Source: Candidatus Poribacteria bacterium (lineage in GTDB: Bacteria > Poribacteria > WGA-4E > GCA-2687025). Taken from it: 64,000 nt of DNA. Below the pieces are notes generated by a model. The model had not been told where the DNA came from. It searched no databases and saw only the letters and a list, made by a program, of their open reading frames with translations. The DNA lies in the NCBI GenBank assembly GCA_018644665.1, contig JABGQA010000058.1:186001-250000 (forward strand), read 5' to 3'. Position 1 is the stretch's first letter; the number at the start of each line of letters is the position of its first letter. A program made the translations under genes and the position numbers. Below are positions 54,423 through 62,878 of the stretch, piece by piece.

Positions 54423-55655
54423 TCAGTATTCCTCGACGAGTTCGCGCGCGATCCTCGACCACTCGTTGAACCGTTCCGGACGGTTCTCGCAGGTATGCGT
54501 GTCCTTGAGGATCATCTCGATCACGCAGTCTCGCGAGACGTCGAGCGTTTGGCGGATGTACTCACGGACCATGTCCCCGTCGAACTCCCCCACGAGATGG
54601 GACGGCTGCGGCTTCCACGAGAAGATGTAGTCGCCACCGAGCTTCTCCGCGCTGCTATCCACGTTCGCCATCGGCGCGATGGAGACGCGGCGGATGTTCG
54701 GAATCTCGGCGACGAGGTGCAGCTTCGGCTCCAGGTCGTCGCAGCACCCGTACCCGTTGAGCGCGAAGGGCTCGAGAAGCCGCTTCTCGTACTGCAGCGT
54801 GAACTCCTCATGCATCTCCGGTGACACAGGGTCGAATTCCTGCGACTCGGCCGAGGCCCACATGTCGCACGGTCGCACGCGGTCGGGGTCGCAGTCGTCG
54901 GGCGGCAGCTCGTCCGTGTATCCGTTGCCGCCGGTCGAGTGGGTGGTCCCGTCGTTGTTGAGGCTGAGCAGGTTCATGTCCACGTACTGGCGGACGAGTC
55001 CGTGGTGGCCCTCCTCGAGCCGGGCCATGGCGTCGTGGACCATGTTCGGGTCGTCGATCATGTCGAACAGAACCTGTTCGAGTCCGCGCAGTCCTGTATA
55101 GACGTTCATGAGATGGAAGGAGAGGTGCGCGATGCCCTTCACCTTCACGTCGAGGATGTCGCCGAACAACTCCTCGGCCGCTGCGACTGCGCGGGTCGTC
55201 GCGTCTTCGTCTTCGTAGACGCGAGGGAACTTGATCTTGTCGAGGTCGGCGTGGGTCTTGATGACTGGATCGAACTTCCAGGCGCCCGTCGCCATTGAGC
55301 TGCGTAGGTGACGCGCGGTCAGGCCCCACCCGGTGTTGTGCACGGCTCGCCGGACGATCCAGTCCTTCTCGATGACCGTGTCGTCCTCGAAGTTGTGGTG
55401 GTTGTAGAGCCGACTGCGGAGCGTCCACTCAGTCCGTCGCGCGGCGGCGCCCTCGCACGTCATCTCGGTGTCGGGCAGAAGTTCCCTCCACGACCCCTGG
55501 GGATCGACGAGGACCATCGGGCGCACGCGCTCCAACGCGTTGTGCCGCTTCCACATTGCGCGGCGCTCCGCCATGACGGGCAGATCCGCGACCTCCGCTA
55601 CATCCTCCGCGAGAGAACGCAGAATCTCGCGGTCGTTGGCGCTGGTCTCAGACAA
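54423..55655 (-). CDS. Uroporphyrinogen-decarboxylase-fold protein 4 (tandem duplicate)
   Basis: A 410-residue paralogue of protein 3, aligned without gaps by eye, with only scattered substitutions (for example GYGCCDDL kept, TGYGCC to NGYGCC). The same TTG start with AGGAGG 6-7 bases upstream is used. The 192-base gap between the two copies and the shared upstream sequence suggest that each copy carries its own promoter. The two are likely a recent duplication for dosage or substrate divergence. The 121-base gap to the GH30 gene shows nothing certain. Confidence 0.85.
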   Translation of the reverse strand: MSETSANDREILRSLAEDVAEVADLPVMAERRAMWKRHNALERVRPMVLVDPQGSWRELLPDTEMTCEGAAARRTEWTLRSRLYNHHNFEDDTVIEKDWIVRRAVHNTGWGLTARHLRSSMATGAWKFDPVIKTHADLDKIKFPRVYEDEDATTRAVAAAEELFGDILDVKVKGIAHLSFHLMNVYTGLRGLEQVLFDMIDDPNMVHDAMARLEEGHHGLVRQYVDMNLLSLNNDGTTHSTGGNGYTDELPPDDCDPDRVRPCDMWASAESQEFDPVSPEMHEEFTLQYEKRLLEPFALNGYGCCDDLEPKLHLVAEIPNIRRVSIAPMANVDSSAEKLGGDYIFSWKPQPSHLVGEFDGDMVREYIRQTLDVSRDCVIEMILKDTHTCENRPERFNEWSRIARELVEEY

Positions 55656-55776
55656 CGTGGGCCTCCTCATCGATGGAGTCGTGCGCACCGATTACGGATA
55701 GCCGCGTGTAAGGAGGGGGGCAATGGTGGCCTGCGGCGTAACGGCGAGGCCTTCGCACGTGCCCTTGGGCGGCCGC

Positions 55777-57159
55777 CTAGCGGCCGCTGGAGACGATCGC
55801 CGAAACGGACCGCGCGGGAAGCGTCAAGGTCGTCGGCCGGACTCCGCTGTATACAGTCGCGAGGTCATGGGCGGCGGAAGTCTCGTACACGGTCATCGAG
55901 TCGGCGCCGCCCACGTGGGGCGGCGTGACAGAGACCGGCTCGTCGCCGTTGTTGATCGCCACGACGACCGATTCGTCGCCGTCGGGACTGACGAATGCTG
56001 AGACGCGCAGGTCCGCGCTGTCGATCGTCGCCTCGACACGCGCGTACCCAGGTCGCACGAGCCGGCTGTACGCAGCCATCGTCCAGAGACGCTTCGTCTC
56101 GTGGACCGCGTGCGTGTCCTCGTCGACGTAGATAAGACCGTCGCGGAAGTTGTACCGCGATACGGCGATCCAGTATTGCCAGGATGTGACCGACGCCACG
56201 GTAAGGTCGTCGTGTATGACGTTCGCCATGACGAGAGCCGAATCCATGCCGAGGTCGCGGCCGCCCTTCATCTCGGTCCACTCGGACATCCAGAGCCTCA
56301 GGTCCGGGAAGTACTCGCGGATCAGCTCCGCCTCAGCCCTCTTCTGCTCGCGAGTGGACCAGTACGAGTGGATCGAGAAATGCCCGATCGCCGCGCTCAA
56401 CGTCTCATCACGGAGCATCGGGCCGACGTAGAGCATTCCCGCGCCGCGCCATAGGGGAGCTTCGATGATGTCCGCCTTGACGTCGATCCCAGCGCCGTCG
56501 ATGGCCCGCAGGAGCGCCTTCGTCACGGCAATGCACTCTTTCGCCGTGTAGTGGCACCCCTCCTGACCGCCACCTTCCCATTCCCACAGGGGCTCGTTGA
56601 TCGGGCTGATCCAACCGATCGGCACACCCTTGACCTCGCGCAAATGCCGCGTGACGTCCACGAGGTACCGCGCGAAGTCGTCGTGCATGTCCGTGCGCAG
56701 GTTCGACCGGCCGTACTCCGCGCCGGACACCTTGCCCGACTCCGTCATGCGCGCAGGCGGGCTGTTCGCGAAGACGACGAAGTGCTCGACTCCCGCGGCG
56801 ACGGCCGCCTTCAGCGCCCACACGGCGTTGCCGTCGCGGCTCCAGTCGTATTCGCCGGGCGCGACCTCGAACGTCTCGGCGCGACGCCACGGGTCGCCGA
56901 TCTCTTCGCCCGAGCCGGCGCCGATGTTGTAGCGGTACAGCGACAGGCCGGCGCCGGCCTCTCTATCGAACAGGAGTGCCACGACGCGATCCCTCGCGTC
57001 GTCCTCCCACCCGCCGACGTGCTGCGCCCACCACGCTCCCGACGCGCCGAAGTGCTCGATTGTCTGATGCCTTGTGCTCGTGTCGACAGTGATCGCGTGC
57101 GGCGCGTCGGCGCCCACCTGTGCGGCCGTGAGCAGCGCGACGGCGAGAAGCGGAGCCAT
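55777..57159 (-). CDS. Secreted GH30-family glycoside hydrolase
   Basis: A 460-residue enzyme with a signal peptide (PLLAVALLTAAQVGA). The N-terminal strand QTIEHFGASGAWW is typical of GH30. The acid/base is Glu189 in WISPINEPLWEW and the nucleophile Glu293 in LWMSEWTEMKGG. A beta-sandwich closes the barrel, with VVVAINNGDEPVSV near the C-terminus. GH30 enzymes hydrolyse beta-linked glycans (glucosylceramide, xylan, beta-1,6-galactan or glucan); the substrate is open. It starts 2 bases after the stop of the aminotransferase gene (TAGGGATG), so the two are coupled. A GGAGG site lies about 8 bases upstream. Confidence 0.9.
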   Translation of the reverse strand: MAPLLAVALLTAAQVGADAPHAITVDTSTRHQTIEHFGASGAWWAQHVGGWEDDARDRVVALLFDREAGAGLSLYRYNIGAGSGEEIGDPWRRAETFEVAPGEYDWSRDGNAVWALKAAVAAGVEHFVVFANSPPARMTESGKVSGAEYGRSNLRTDMHDDFARYLVDVTRHLREVKGVPIGWISPINEPLWEWEGGGQEGCHYTAKECIAVTKALLRAIDGAGIDVKADIIEAPLWRGAGMLYVGPMLRDETLSAAIGHFSIHSYWSTREQKRAEAELIREYFPDLRLWMSEWTEMKGGRDLGMDSALVMANVIHDDLTVASVTSWQYWIAVSRYNFRDGLIYVDEDTHAVHETKRLWTMAAYSRLVRPGYARVEATIDSADLRVSAFVSPDGDESVVVAINNGDEPVSVTPPHVGGADSMTVYETSAAHDLATVYSGVRPTTLTLPARSVSAIVSSGR

Positions 57160-57161
57160 CC

Positions 57162-58454
57162 CTACGCCTCCAGTCCACGAAGGGCGTCGAGGGAGCCGGT
57201 GACCTTCTCGAACGCGTCGAGGATCTGGTCGACCAACGCGGACTGATCGCCGCGCCACGCCGGCCCTCCTCCGAGGGTGAGTTCCGTGTCCGCGCACCGC
57301 GCCTCGGCGACCGGGCAGTCGCCGACAGCGTAGGTCACCTCCCGTTGCGCGCACGTCCACGGGTAGCCCTTCCCGAAGAAGTACTCCTTCTCCTGGATGC
57401 GTGGCCGCAGATGGATCGGCCGGCCGACGTAGCCCATGCCGATAGGCACGCCCTCCGCCCCGAGCGCCTTCACGTACGTCGCACGGGAGACCCCCTCGAC
57501 CTGCTCAGGGACGAACGTCGGGCTGCCCATGTGGTAGACGTGCTCGCAGTCCGGCTCCACGGTGACAGGGCTGATCCCCGGGATGCCCGCCAGGCCGTCC
57601 CATAGACGTGTGTGGTTCGCGCGCCGCTCCGCGTTCCACGCGTCTAGGTGTGGGATCTGCTCCTGCGCTATGACCGCCGCCAACGGATGGATGCGATACG
57701 TGTAGATGAGGCTGTCGGTGAGTCGCTTCAACTCCGGGTCGTGCACCTGGCTCGATTGGCGCGCGGGATGCTGTCCGAACGCGTTGGCGAGTTCGTACGC
57801 GCGCGAGTCGTTCGTGAGGAGCACGCCGCCCTCGCCACCGATCAGCTGCTTCCCGTCGCCGATGCTGAAGCAGCCGAAGTCGCCGAGCGTGCCGACACGT
57901 CGCCCCTTGTACTTCGCGCCCGTCGCCTGGGCGCAGTCTTCAATGACCTTCAGGCCGTGCTTCCGCGCCACGGCGTTGATACCGTCCATGTCCGCCGGAT
58001 GGCCGTACAGATGTACGACCACGATCGCCTTCGTGTATGGCGAGACGCACGCCTCGATCGACGCCGCGTCCAGCGCGTACGTGTTCGGGTCGATGTCGGC
58101 GAATATGGGGATGGCGTTCTGCTGGAGGACGCACGAGACGCTCTGCCCCCAGGTGTACGGGGAGACGATCACCTCGTCGCCCGCTTCGACGCCTGCGGCC
58201 ATCACGGCGATGTGCAGCGAGGGGCCACCGCCGCTTGTGCACATGGCGTGTTCAGCGCCCATGAAATCGGCGAAGGCGCGCTCGAAGTCTGCGGTTGGCC
58301 CGCCTCCGGCGGCGGAACACAGGTACTCCCAACTGGAGGGGGAGTTCCGCATGGCTTCGGCAACCGCGTTGATTTCCGCCTCGCCGACGACCGGCCAAGG
58401 CGGGGACGTGAGCGTGACGGCCTTCGTGCCGCCCTCGATCGCGAGCTGGGACAT
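57162..58454 (-). CDS. DegT/DnrJ/EryC1-family aminotransferase 2
   Basis: A 430-residue PLP enzyme. Lys202 in CFSIGDGKQLIGGEGG is the Schiff-base Lys; MCTSGGGPSLHIAVM is the phosphate-binding turn and VIEDCAQATGAKYKG holds the ring Asp. It differs from aminotransferase 1 at 40.8 kb by the IGDGKQ loop and a longer C-terminus. GGAG lies 8 bases before the ATG. It heads an apparent operon with GH30 and the URO-D-fold genes, which suggests that an amino-sugar or glycan-derived compound is processed. Confidence 0.9.
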   Translation of the reverse strand: MSQLAIEGGTKAVTLTSPPWPVVGEAEINAVAEAMRNSPSSWEYLCSAAGGGPTADFERAFADFMGAEHAMCTSGGGPSLHIAVMAAGVEAGDEVIVSPYTWGQSVSCVLQQNAIPIFADIDPNTYALDAASIEACVSPYTKAIVVVHLYGHPADMDGINAVARKHGLKVIEDCAQATGAKYKGRRVGTLGDFGCFSIGDGKQLIGGEGGVLLTNDSRAYELANAFGQHPARQSSQVHDPELKRLTDSLIYTYRIHPLAAVIAQEQIPHLDAWNAERRANHTRLWDGLAGIPGISPVTVEPDCEHVYHMGSPTFVPEQVEGVSRATYVKALGAEGVPIGMGYVGRPIHLRPRIQEKEYFFGKGYPWTCAQREVTYAVGDCPVAEARCADTELTLGGGPAWRGDQSALVDQILDAFEKVTGSLDALRGLEA

Positions 58455-58834
58455 GGTGCGACTCCGGTGAGATGGCGCGATGGGACCGCGATCACTCGGC
58501 GGCGGCTCAGCATATAACAGATAGCAGACGGCTGCGATCGTGGGGCGCGGGCGGCGCGAATCCCCTTTGCCGCCGGCCGGCCCGTCTGGGAGAATGTCGC
58601 CGGGACATCGCGACAGCGGAGCGCCGTCGATCGCGCCCGCCGCGCTGCCAAGGGATCCCGTGCGCGCAAGCGTCTAGCACGGTGCATCGCCGGCGGTCTC
58701 ATCGGTGTGGCGCGCCGCTACCGCAGCCTCCGGGACAACGGTTCGCTTACGCTCTCCCTCTCGTCCCGAGTAGGCGCGGGCGGCATCGCGTGGAGGCTAC
58801 GTAGCGACGGCAGCGCTAACCGACCACCGGAGGC
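58455..58834. other. Divergent intergenic region
   Basis: 380 bases between the minus-strand aminotransferase gene and the plus-strand epimerase gene. I see no gene. An A+T-rich patch at 58510-58525 (minus strand: TGT then TATATG) could be an extended -10 for the aminotransferase gene about 57 bases downstream. No repeat is seen. Confidence 0.3.
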
Positions 58835-59656
58835 ATGACCGTGCAGACTAGACGCCGCGTGCTGGTGACCGGAGCCACCGGCCAGATCGGGTACATGACG
58901 TTTCGGCGTCTCCTCGATCAACCGGATGAGTATGACGCGTACGGGCTCGACCGAACGCGTGACGCCTCGGCGCGCGTGCCGGGCTCGTGGGCGCTCGACA
59001 TCCCGGACGACCGCTTTCGCGTGTGCGACATCTCGGACTACAACCAGGTCCGCGAGGCGGTTGAGGGCATGGACGTTGTGGCTCACCTCGCCGCCGACCC
59101 GGGCAGCGGTGACTGGGAAAGCCTGCTCAGCAGCAACATCATCGGCGCTTACAACGTGTTCGAGGCGTGCCGGGATGCCCGTGTATCGCGGATCGTCGCC
59201 GCAAGCAGCATCACCGTATCTGACGGCCACCGCGAGCGTGAGCCATATCGTGCGATGATGGAACGCCGTCACGCCGATGTCCCACCTGACCTCCCGCGCG
59301 TCTCGCCAGACACGCCGGCGGAACCGCGCGGCATATACGCGTCGACGAAGGTCTGGGCGGAATCGCTCGCGCGAACGTACTCCGCACGCCACGGTCTGTC
59401 GTGCCTCTGCGTGCGCATCGGGCAAGTCGAACGTGACCGTCCCAGGCCGCCACAAGGCGCCGACATCTACGTCAGCCAGAGAGACATCGTCCAGATCCTC
59501 GAGCGATGCATCGTCGTGGAAGAGGGCCTGAAGTTTGGGATCTACTACGGTGTCTCTGACAACGACCTGCGGTGGATGGATATCGAGACAGCCTGCGAGG
59601 TACTCGGCTATGCGCCGCAGGACCGGGCGGAAGCCGGCCACGATTACGACGTCTGA
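58835..59656 (+). CDS. NAD-dependent epimerase/dehydratase (extended SDR)
   Basis: A 273-residue extended short-chain dehydrogenase with the NAD-binding TGATGQIGYM and the catalytic Tyr/Lys motif in IYASTKVWAES; the Ser is in VAASSITVSDG. Its length and C-terminus (YYGVSDNDLRWMDIETA) resemble uronate dehydrogenases and related sugar enzymes. GGAGG is only one base from the ATG, but 7 bases from a GTG two codons later, which may be the true start. It is convergent with the secreted glycosidase-like gene, 10 bases away. Confidence 0.87.
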   Translation: MTVQTRRRVLVTGATGQIGYMTFRRLLDQPDEYDAYGLDRTRDASARVPGSWALDIPDDRFRVCDISDYNQVREAVEGMDVVAHLAADPGSGDWESLLSSNIIGAYNVFEACRDARVSRIVAASSITVSDGHREREPYRAMMERRHADVPPDLPRVSPDTPAEPRGIYASTKVWAESLARTYSARHGLSCLCVRIGQVERDRPRPPQGADIYVSQRDIVQILERCIVVEEGLKFGIYYGVSDNDLRWMDIETACEVLGYAPQDRAEAGHDYDV

Positions 59657-59666
59657 TGCCCCGCGG

Positions 59667-61415
59667 TCATCCGGGAGAAGTCGTCAACTGGACGATCCGC
59701 GTTTCGCCGGGCGGGACGGTCAACGTTACGACCCCGTTCTCGACGCGCAACATGTCGCCCTCAACCCATTCGCTCGCGGCACGGATGCCGCCGTCGCGGA
59801 GAGCGATTCTCACGTCGCGCGTTTGGGTCGCGTCGAGACTCACTGGGGTCATGCGGCCCTTCGTGACACCGTAGGAGTTCACCAGCCCCACGAGCCAACC
59901 CTCAGACGTGCGGTTGACGAGGTATTCGACGTCGCCCTCGACGTTCACGGGCAGGTGAGACTCTACCAACCCCTCCAGCGTCTCGCGAAGGCTGCTCATG
60001 AACTCGCGTTCGTAGGGATCGTACGTGAGGCCCTGCTTCCGACTCCGTAGGGTCTCCTCGCTCGCGCCCCAATGAGGCGGGGTAAGCCACCGCGCGGTGC
60101 CCATCGGGTCGGGCAGCCGTTCAGCCGGTGTCCCGTAGCGCGTTGCGAGGCCGTCCGGGAGGTCGTGGGCGTACGTGGCGAAGAGCTTGCCGCCCGCGGC
60201 GACGTACTCCTCAAGGCGCGCGACGAGGTCGCCGTCGAACCGATGCGGCCCGACGAGGAACAGAGCGGGGTACGCCGTCAGCAATTCGGACGGAGCATCA
60301 CTCAGGAGGGCGTCGAACGTGTCGCCGTAGGGCGATGCGACGAGGCGACGATCGGACAGTTCCTCGTCCACCCCGGGGAGGAAGTCGAGGTACATCGACC
60401 GGGGAAACGCGACCTCCCAGAAGAGCGAGATCTGACGGTCCTCCCACGTGGGATCGAGCACGTTCCACGGGCGGGGCTGCGTGAGAGGGAAGCCGTTGAA
60501 GCCGGCGTATTCGTCGAGCATCACCGCGAACGGCGTGTACGGCGTCCCGATGTCGGGATGCTCCTCGACAAGCCGCATGAATCGCTGCGCACGCCCACCG
60601 ATGGGCGACAGCGGCACACGCTCGTCTTGCGGCTTCTCCCAGTTCTCCTGCTGCGTGTCGGTAAAGAAGTTCTGCTGACAGTTCTCGGGACACACGATCG
60701 CCGCGCCCGAGAGCCATGCGACGTGCCACATGCGCGCCAGGAGCGACGGCGCGTGCCCGCCGTTGGGTATGGCGATGCCGCCCTTCGAGATGCCGTCCAG
60801 CACCGCCGCTTCGTCGAGGTCGTGCGGGGTGTATTCGTCCTCGCCTTGCTCGTATAGAGGGATCGTGCCGCCGTACCACTGCGACATCTGCACGTAGAAG
60901 GGCAGTTCGTTCTGCCGGGCGGCGCCTCTCAGGAAGGCGATCTGCGCCTGCATGGCGATGATGTTCTCGCCCACCTCGAGGCCGATGAGATCGCCCGCCC
61001 ACCGCGCGCCGTACGGCGAGTACCACGAATGCCCCGTGAGCGTGTAGAACGGGATACCGTCGGGCATCGGTGCGTTCGAGTGCGCGCGCAGGCGGCGCCT
61101 GCCGTCGAAGTACTCGCGTAGCCACGCGTGGCACTCCTCGCGGGTCGCGCCCTCCGGCTTCACGTTCCACGCCCACTCGGTGGCGGCGGACTCGGCGGGG
61201 TGCGCGAAGTCGGCATCATCCGAGGTGGGCGTCAACAGGCGCTGCTCGCGCGCTTCGTGCGCGGCGCGCTGATAGCTGTCGTTCCAGGGGCCGCCATAGC
61301 TGATGAAGATGAACGGGTAGCCGCCGTACGTTCGTACGCGCCACGGGGACGCTTGGAGTTCCGCGTGCTTGGGCGCGGCCGCGGCGGCGAGGCAGATGAT
61401 CGTGAGCAAGGTCAC
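59667..61415 (-). CDS. Secreted glycosidase-like protein (GH42-like C-terminal fold), specificity unknown
   Basis: A 582-residue protein with a short signal peptide (LLTIICLAAAAA). The first 380 residues look like a TIM barrel (FYTLTGHSWYSPYGARWAGD, FAVMLDEYAGFNGF). Next comes a Rossmann-like domain with LEEYVAAGGKLFATYAHDLP, as in the trimerisation domain of beta-galactosidases, and finally a beta-sandwich (WLVGLVNSYGVTKG). I cannot assign a CAZy family. It starts at GTG with GGAGG 6 bases upstream. Confidence 0.72.
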   Translation of the reverse strand: MTLLTIICLAAAAAPKHAELQASPWRVRTYGGYPFIFISYGGPWNDSYQRAAHEAREQRLLTPTSDDADFAHPAESAATEWAWNVKPEGATREECHAWLREYFDGRRRLRAHSNAPMPDGIPFYTLTGHSWYSPYGARWAGDLIGLEVGENIIAMQAQIAFLRGAARQNELPFYVQMSQWYGGTIPLYEQGEDEYTPHDLDEAAVLDGISKGGIAIPNGGHAPSLLARMWHVAWLSGAAIVCPENCQQNFFTDTQQENWEKPQDERVPLSPIGGRAQRFMRLVEEHPDIGTPYTPFAVMLDEYAGFNGFPLTQPRPWNVLDPTWEDRQISLFWEVAFPRSMYLDFLPGVDEELSDRRLVASPYGDTFDALLSDAPSELLTAYPALFLVGPHRFDGDLVARLEEYVAAGGKLFATYAHDLPDGLATRYGTPAERLPDPMGTARWLTPPHWGASEETLRSRKQGLTYDPYEREFMSSLRETLEGLVESHLPVNVEGDVEYLVNRTSEGWLVGLVNSYGVTKGRMTPVSLDATQTRDVRIALRDGGIRAASEWVEGDMLRVENGVVTLTVPPGETRIVQLTTSPG

Positions 61416-61677
61416 CGGCGGCCTCCGAGATGAGAGGACCGCAATCTATCAGGACTGCTTCCCTGGGGCAAGGGGTTCCTCGTGGCGAGCATGAACCTGG
61501 TCTGGCAGTCCCACCGGGAAGACGCGCGCGGGTCGCGGACGTCCACGTACGCCCATCCTGTACGACCGCGAGTGCGTCCTCGGCTGGTGGGCCCGCCACG
61601 GCGCGTACGTCGGACTGGCGAAGCCGAATTCGCCTCGCAGACGTGCCTGTCCGCGCGTGTGCCAGCGGACGTCGTAG

Positions 61678-61722
61678 TGTTACAATCTGAGAGGCGGATA
61701 CAGCCGCAGCTTCTGGTATCCT
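61678..61722 (+). promoter_or_regulatory. Two candidate extended -10 promoters upstream of the SIR2 gene
   Basis: TGT-TACAAT (61678-61686) and TGG-TATCCT (61714-61722) fit extended -10 elements 65 and 29 bases before the SIR2 ATG. No good -35 is seen for either. The remainder of 61416-61750 holds no gene and has no obvious repeat. Confidence 0.4.
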
Positions 61723-61750
61723 GTCGCAGCCACACGGGCAGTTCGACCCC

Positions 61751-62878
61751 ATGAGAGACGACGAAGCATTCCGCGAATGGGTTCACCCGTTCGAGGCGTT
61801 CCAGGAACTCACCGAGTTGGTTGCCACAGATGGGAAGCGCGTCGTAGCCTTCCTCGGCTCAGGGATGTCCGGCACGGATTACGTTTCGTGGAAGAACTTG
61901 GTATGCCAACTTGTGAGCCGATGCGAGGTCGTCCTCGATTCTGACGACAGGGAGTTGCTGTGCAAGGGCGACGCGGCCGCCCTCTTGCGGCTTGCCGGTA
62001 GAGCGAAGTCCGAAGACGGACCTGAATACTGGCGGGCTCTTGCTGAGGAATTCGGCCGGCCGACGTCAGACTCACGCTCTTGGGCGCGCTATCAACTCCT
62101 CATGGCGTTGGGATTGCAGGCGTACGTCACAACGAACTTCGACCCGCTCCTCCTCAAGCAGTTCCAGTTGTGCGCGGGCAGTCGGTACGGCGAGGACATC
62201 CGCGTGCCCCCCGCGCAAGGCACTCTGGGCGCCGATGGGTCGGCGTTCGTGTATCTCCACGGCGGGTATGACGCACACGAGGAGGGAAGACACCGCCTTC
62301 TAGGTAACTTGGTCCTCACGTCGGATGACTTCGACGAGGAATACAGTCCAACGGGATCTGCCGGCCTGTTCGTGCGCGACTTGATGCGCGCGAACAACGT
62401 GGTATTTCTGGGGTGCGAGCTGCGCGAAAGGGGTCTGTCGGACGCGCTAGAAGCGGCGCGTGACATCAGGCACGCGCAGAAAGCCAGAGGCATCGACGCC
62501 GGGTACGAGCTCCGCGATCACAAGCGCGTGATCCTGCTTCCATCCAATGTGCCAATGGCCGCATGGCAGCAGCCATTGGACCAGCCTGACCCGGCGCGGT
62601 ACTTTGCGCACTCTGAGCTGCAGGGCGAGGGCAGTGGAAAGACGCCCGCAGAGGTCCGACTACGGATGGACGAACTCCACGCCGAGCAGAAGCGCGACGC
62701 GGAGCTCGACACCGACTGCGGAATCCGAGTCGTGCGCTACGACAACACGCAGGGAGACTATGCGGTACTCTGGAGAACCCTTTGGCATTGGACGCAGCGA
62801 GAACGGCCGAGCGTGACTTTGCAGGGCATGTCGCCGTTGCCCGGGAGCGAGGACCGAGGGGACGAACCGCATGGCTGA
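61751..62878 (+). CDS. SIR2-family (NAD-binding) protein, probable defence effector
   Basis: A 375-residue protein with the SIR2_2 layout. It has FLGSGMSGTDY at residues 34-44 (NAD-binding glycine loop), YVTTNFDPLL at 125-134 (the family's Asn-Asp), YLHGG at 168-172 with the catalytic His, LTSDDFDEEY at 189-198 and VVFLGCELRERGLSD at 217-231. In defence systems such domains destroy NAD on phage infection (Thoeris ThsA, DSR, SIR2-HerA, SIR2-APAZ). The C-terminus has a charged helix (RMDELHAEQKRDAELD). The ribosome site is weak. It overlaps by 8 bases the next gene, which encodes a large helical protein. Not a canonical sirtuin deacetylase: the zinc-binding Cys set is absent. Confidence 0.85.
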   Translation: MRDDEAFREWVHPFEAFQELTELVATDGKRVVAFLGSGMSGTDYVSWKNLVCQLVSRCEVVLDSDDRELLCKGDAAALLRLAGRAKSEDGPEYWRALAEEFGRPTSDSRSWARYQLLMALGLQAYVTTNFDPLLLKQFQLCAGSRYGEDIRVPPAQGTLGADGSAFVYLHGGYDAHEEGRHRLLGNLVLTSDDFDEEYSPTGSAGLFVRDLMRANNVVFLGCELRERGLSDALEAARDIRHAQKARGIDAGYELRDHKRVILLPSNVPMAAWQQPLDQPDPARYFAHSELQGEGSGKTPAEVRLRMDELHAEQKRDAELDTDCGIRVVRYDNTQGDYAVLWRTLWHWTQRERPSVTLQGMSPLPGSEDRGDEPHG

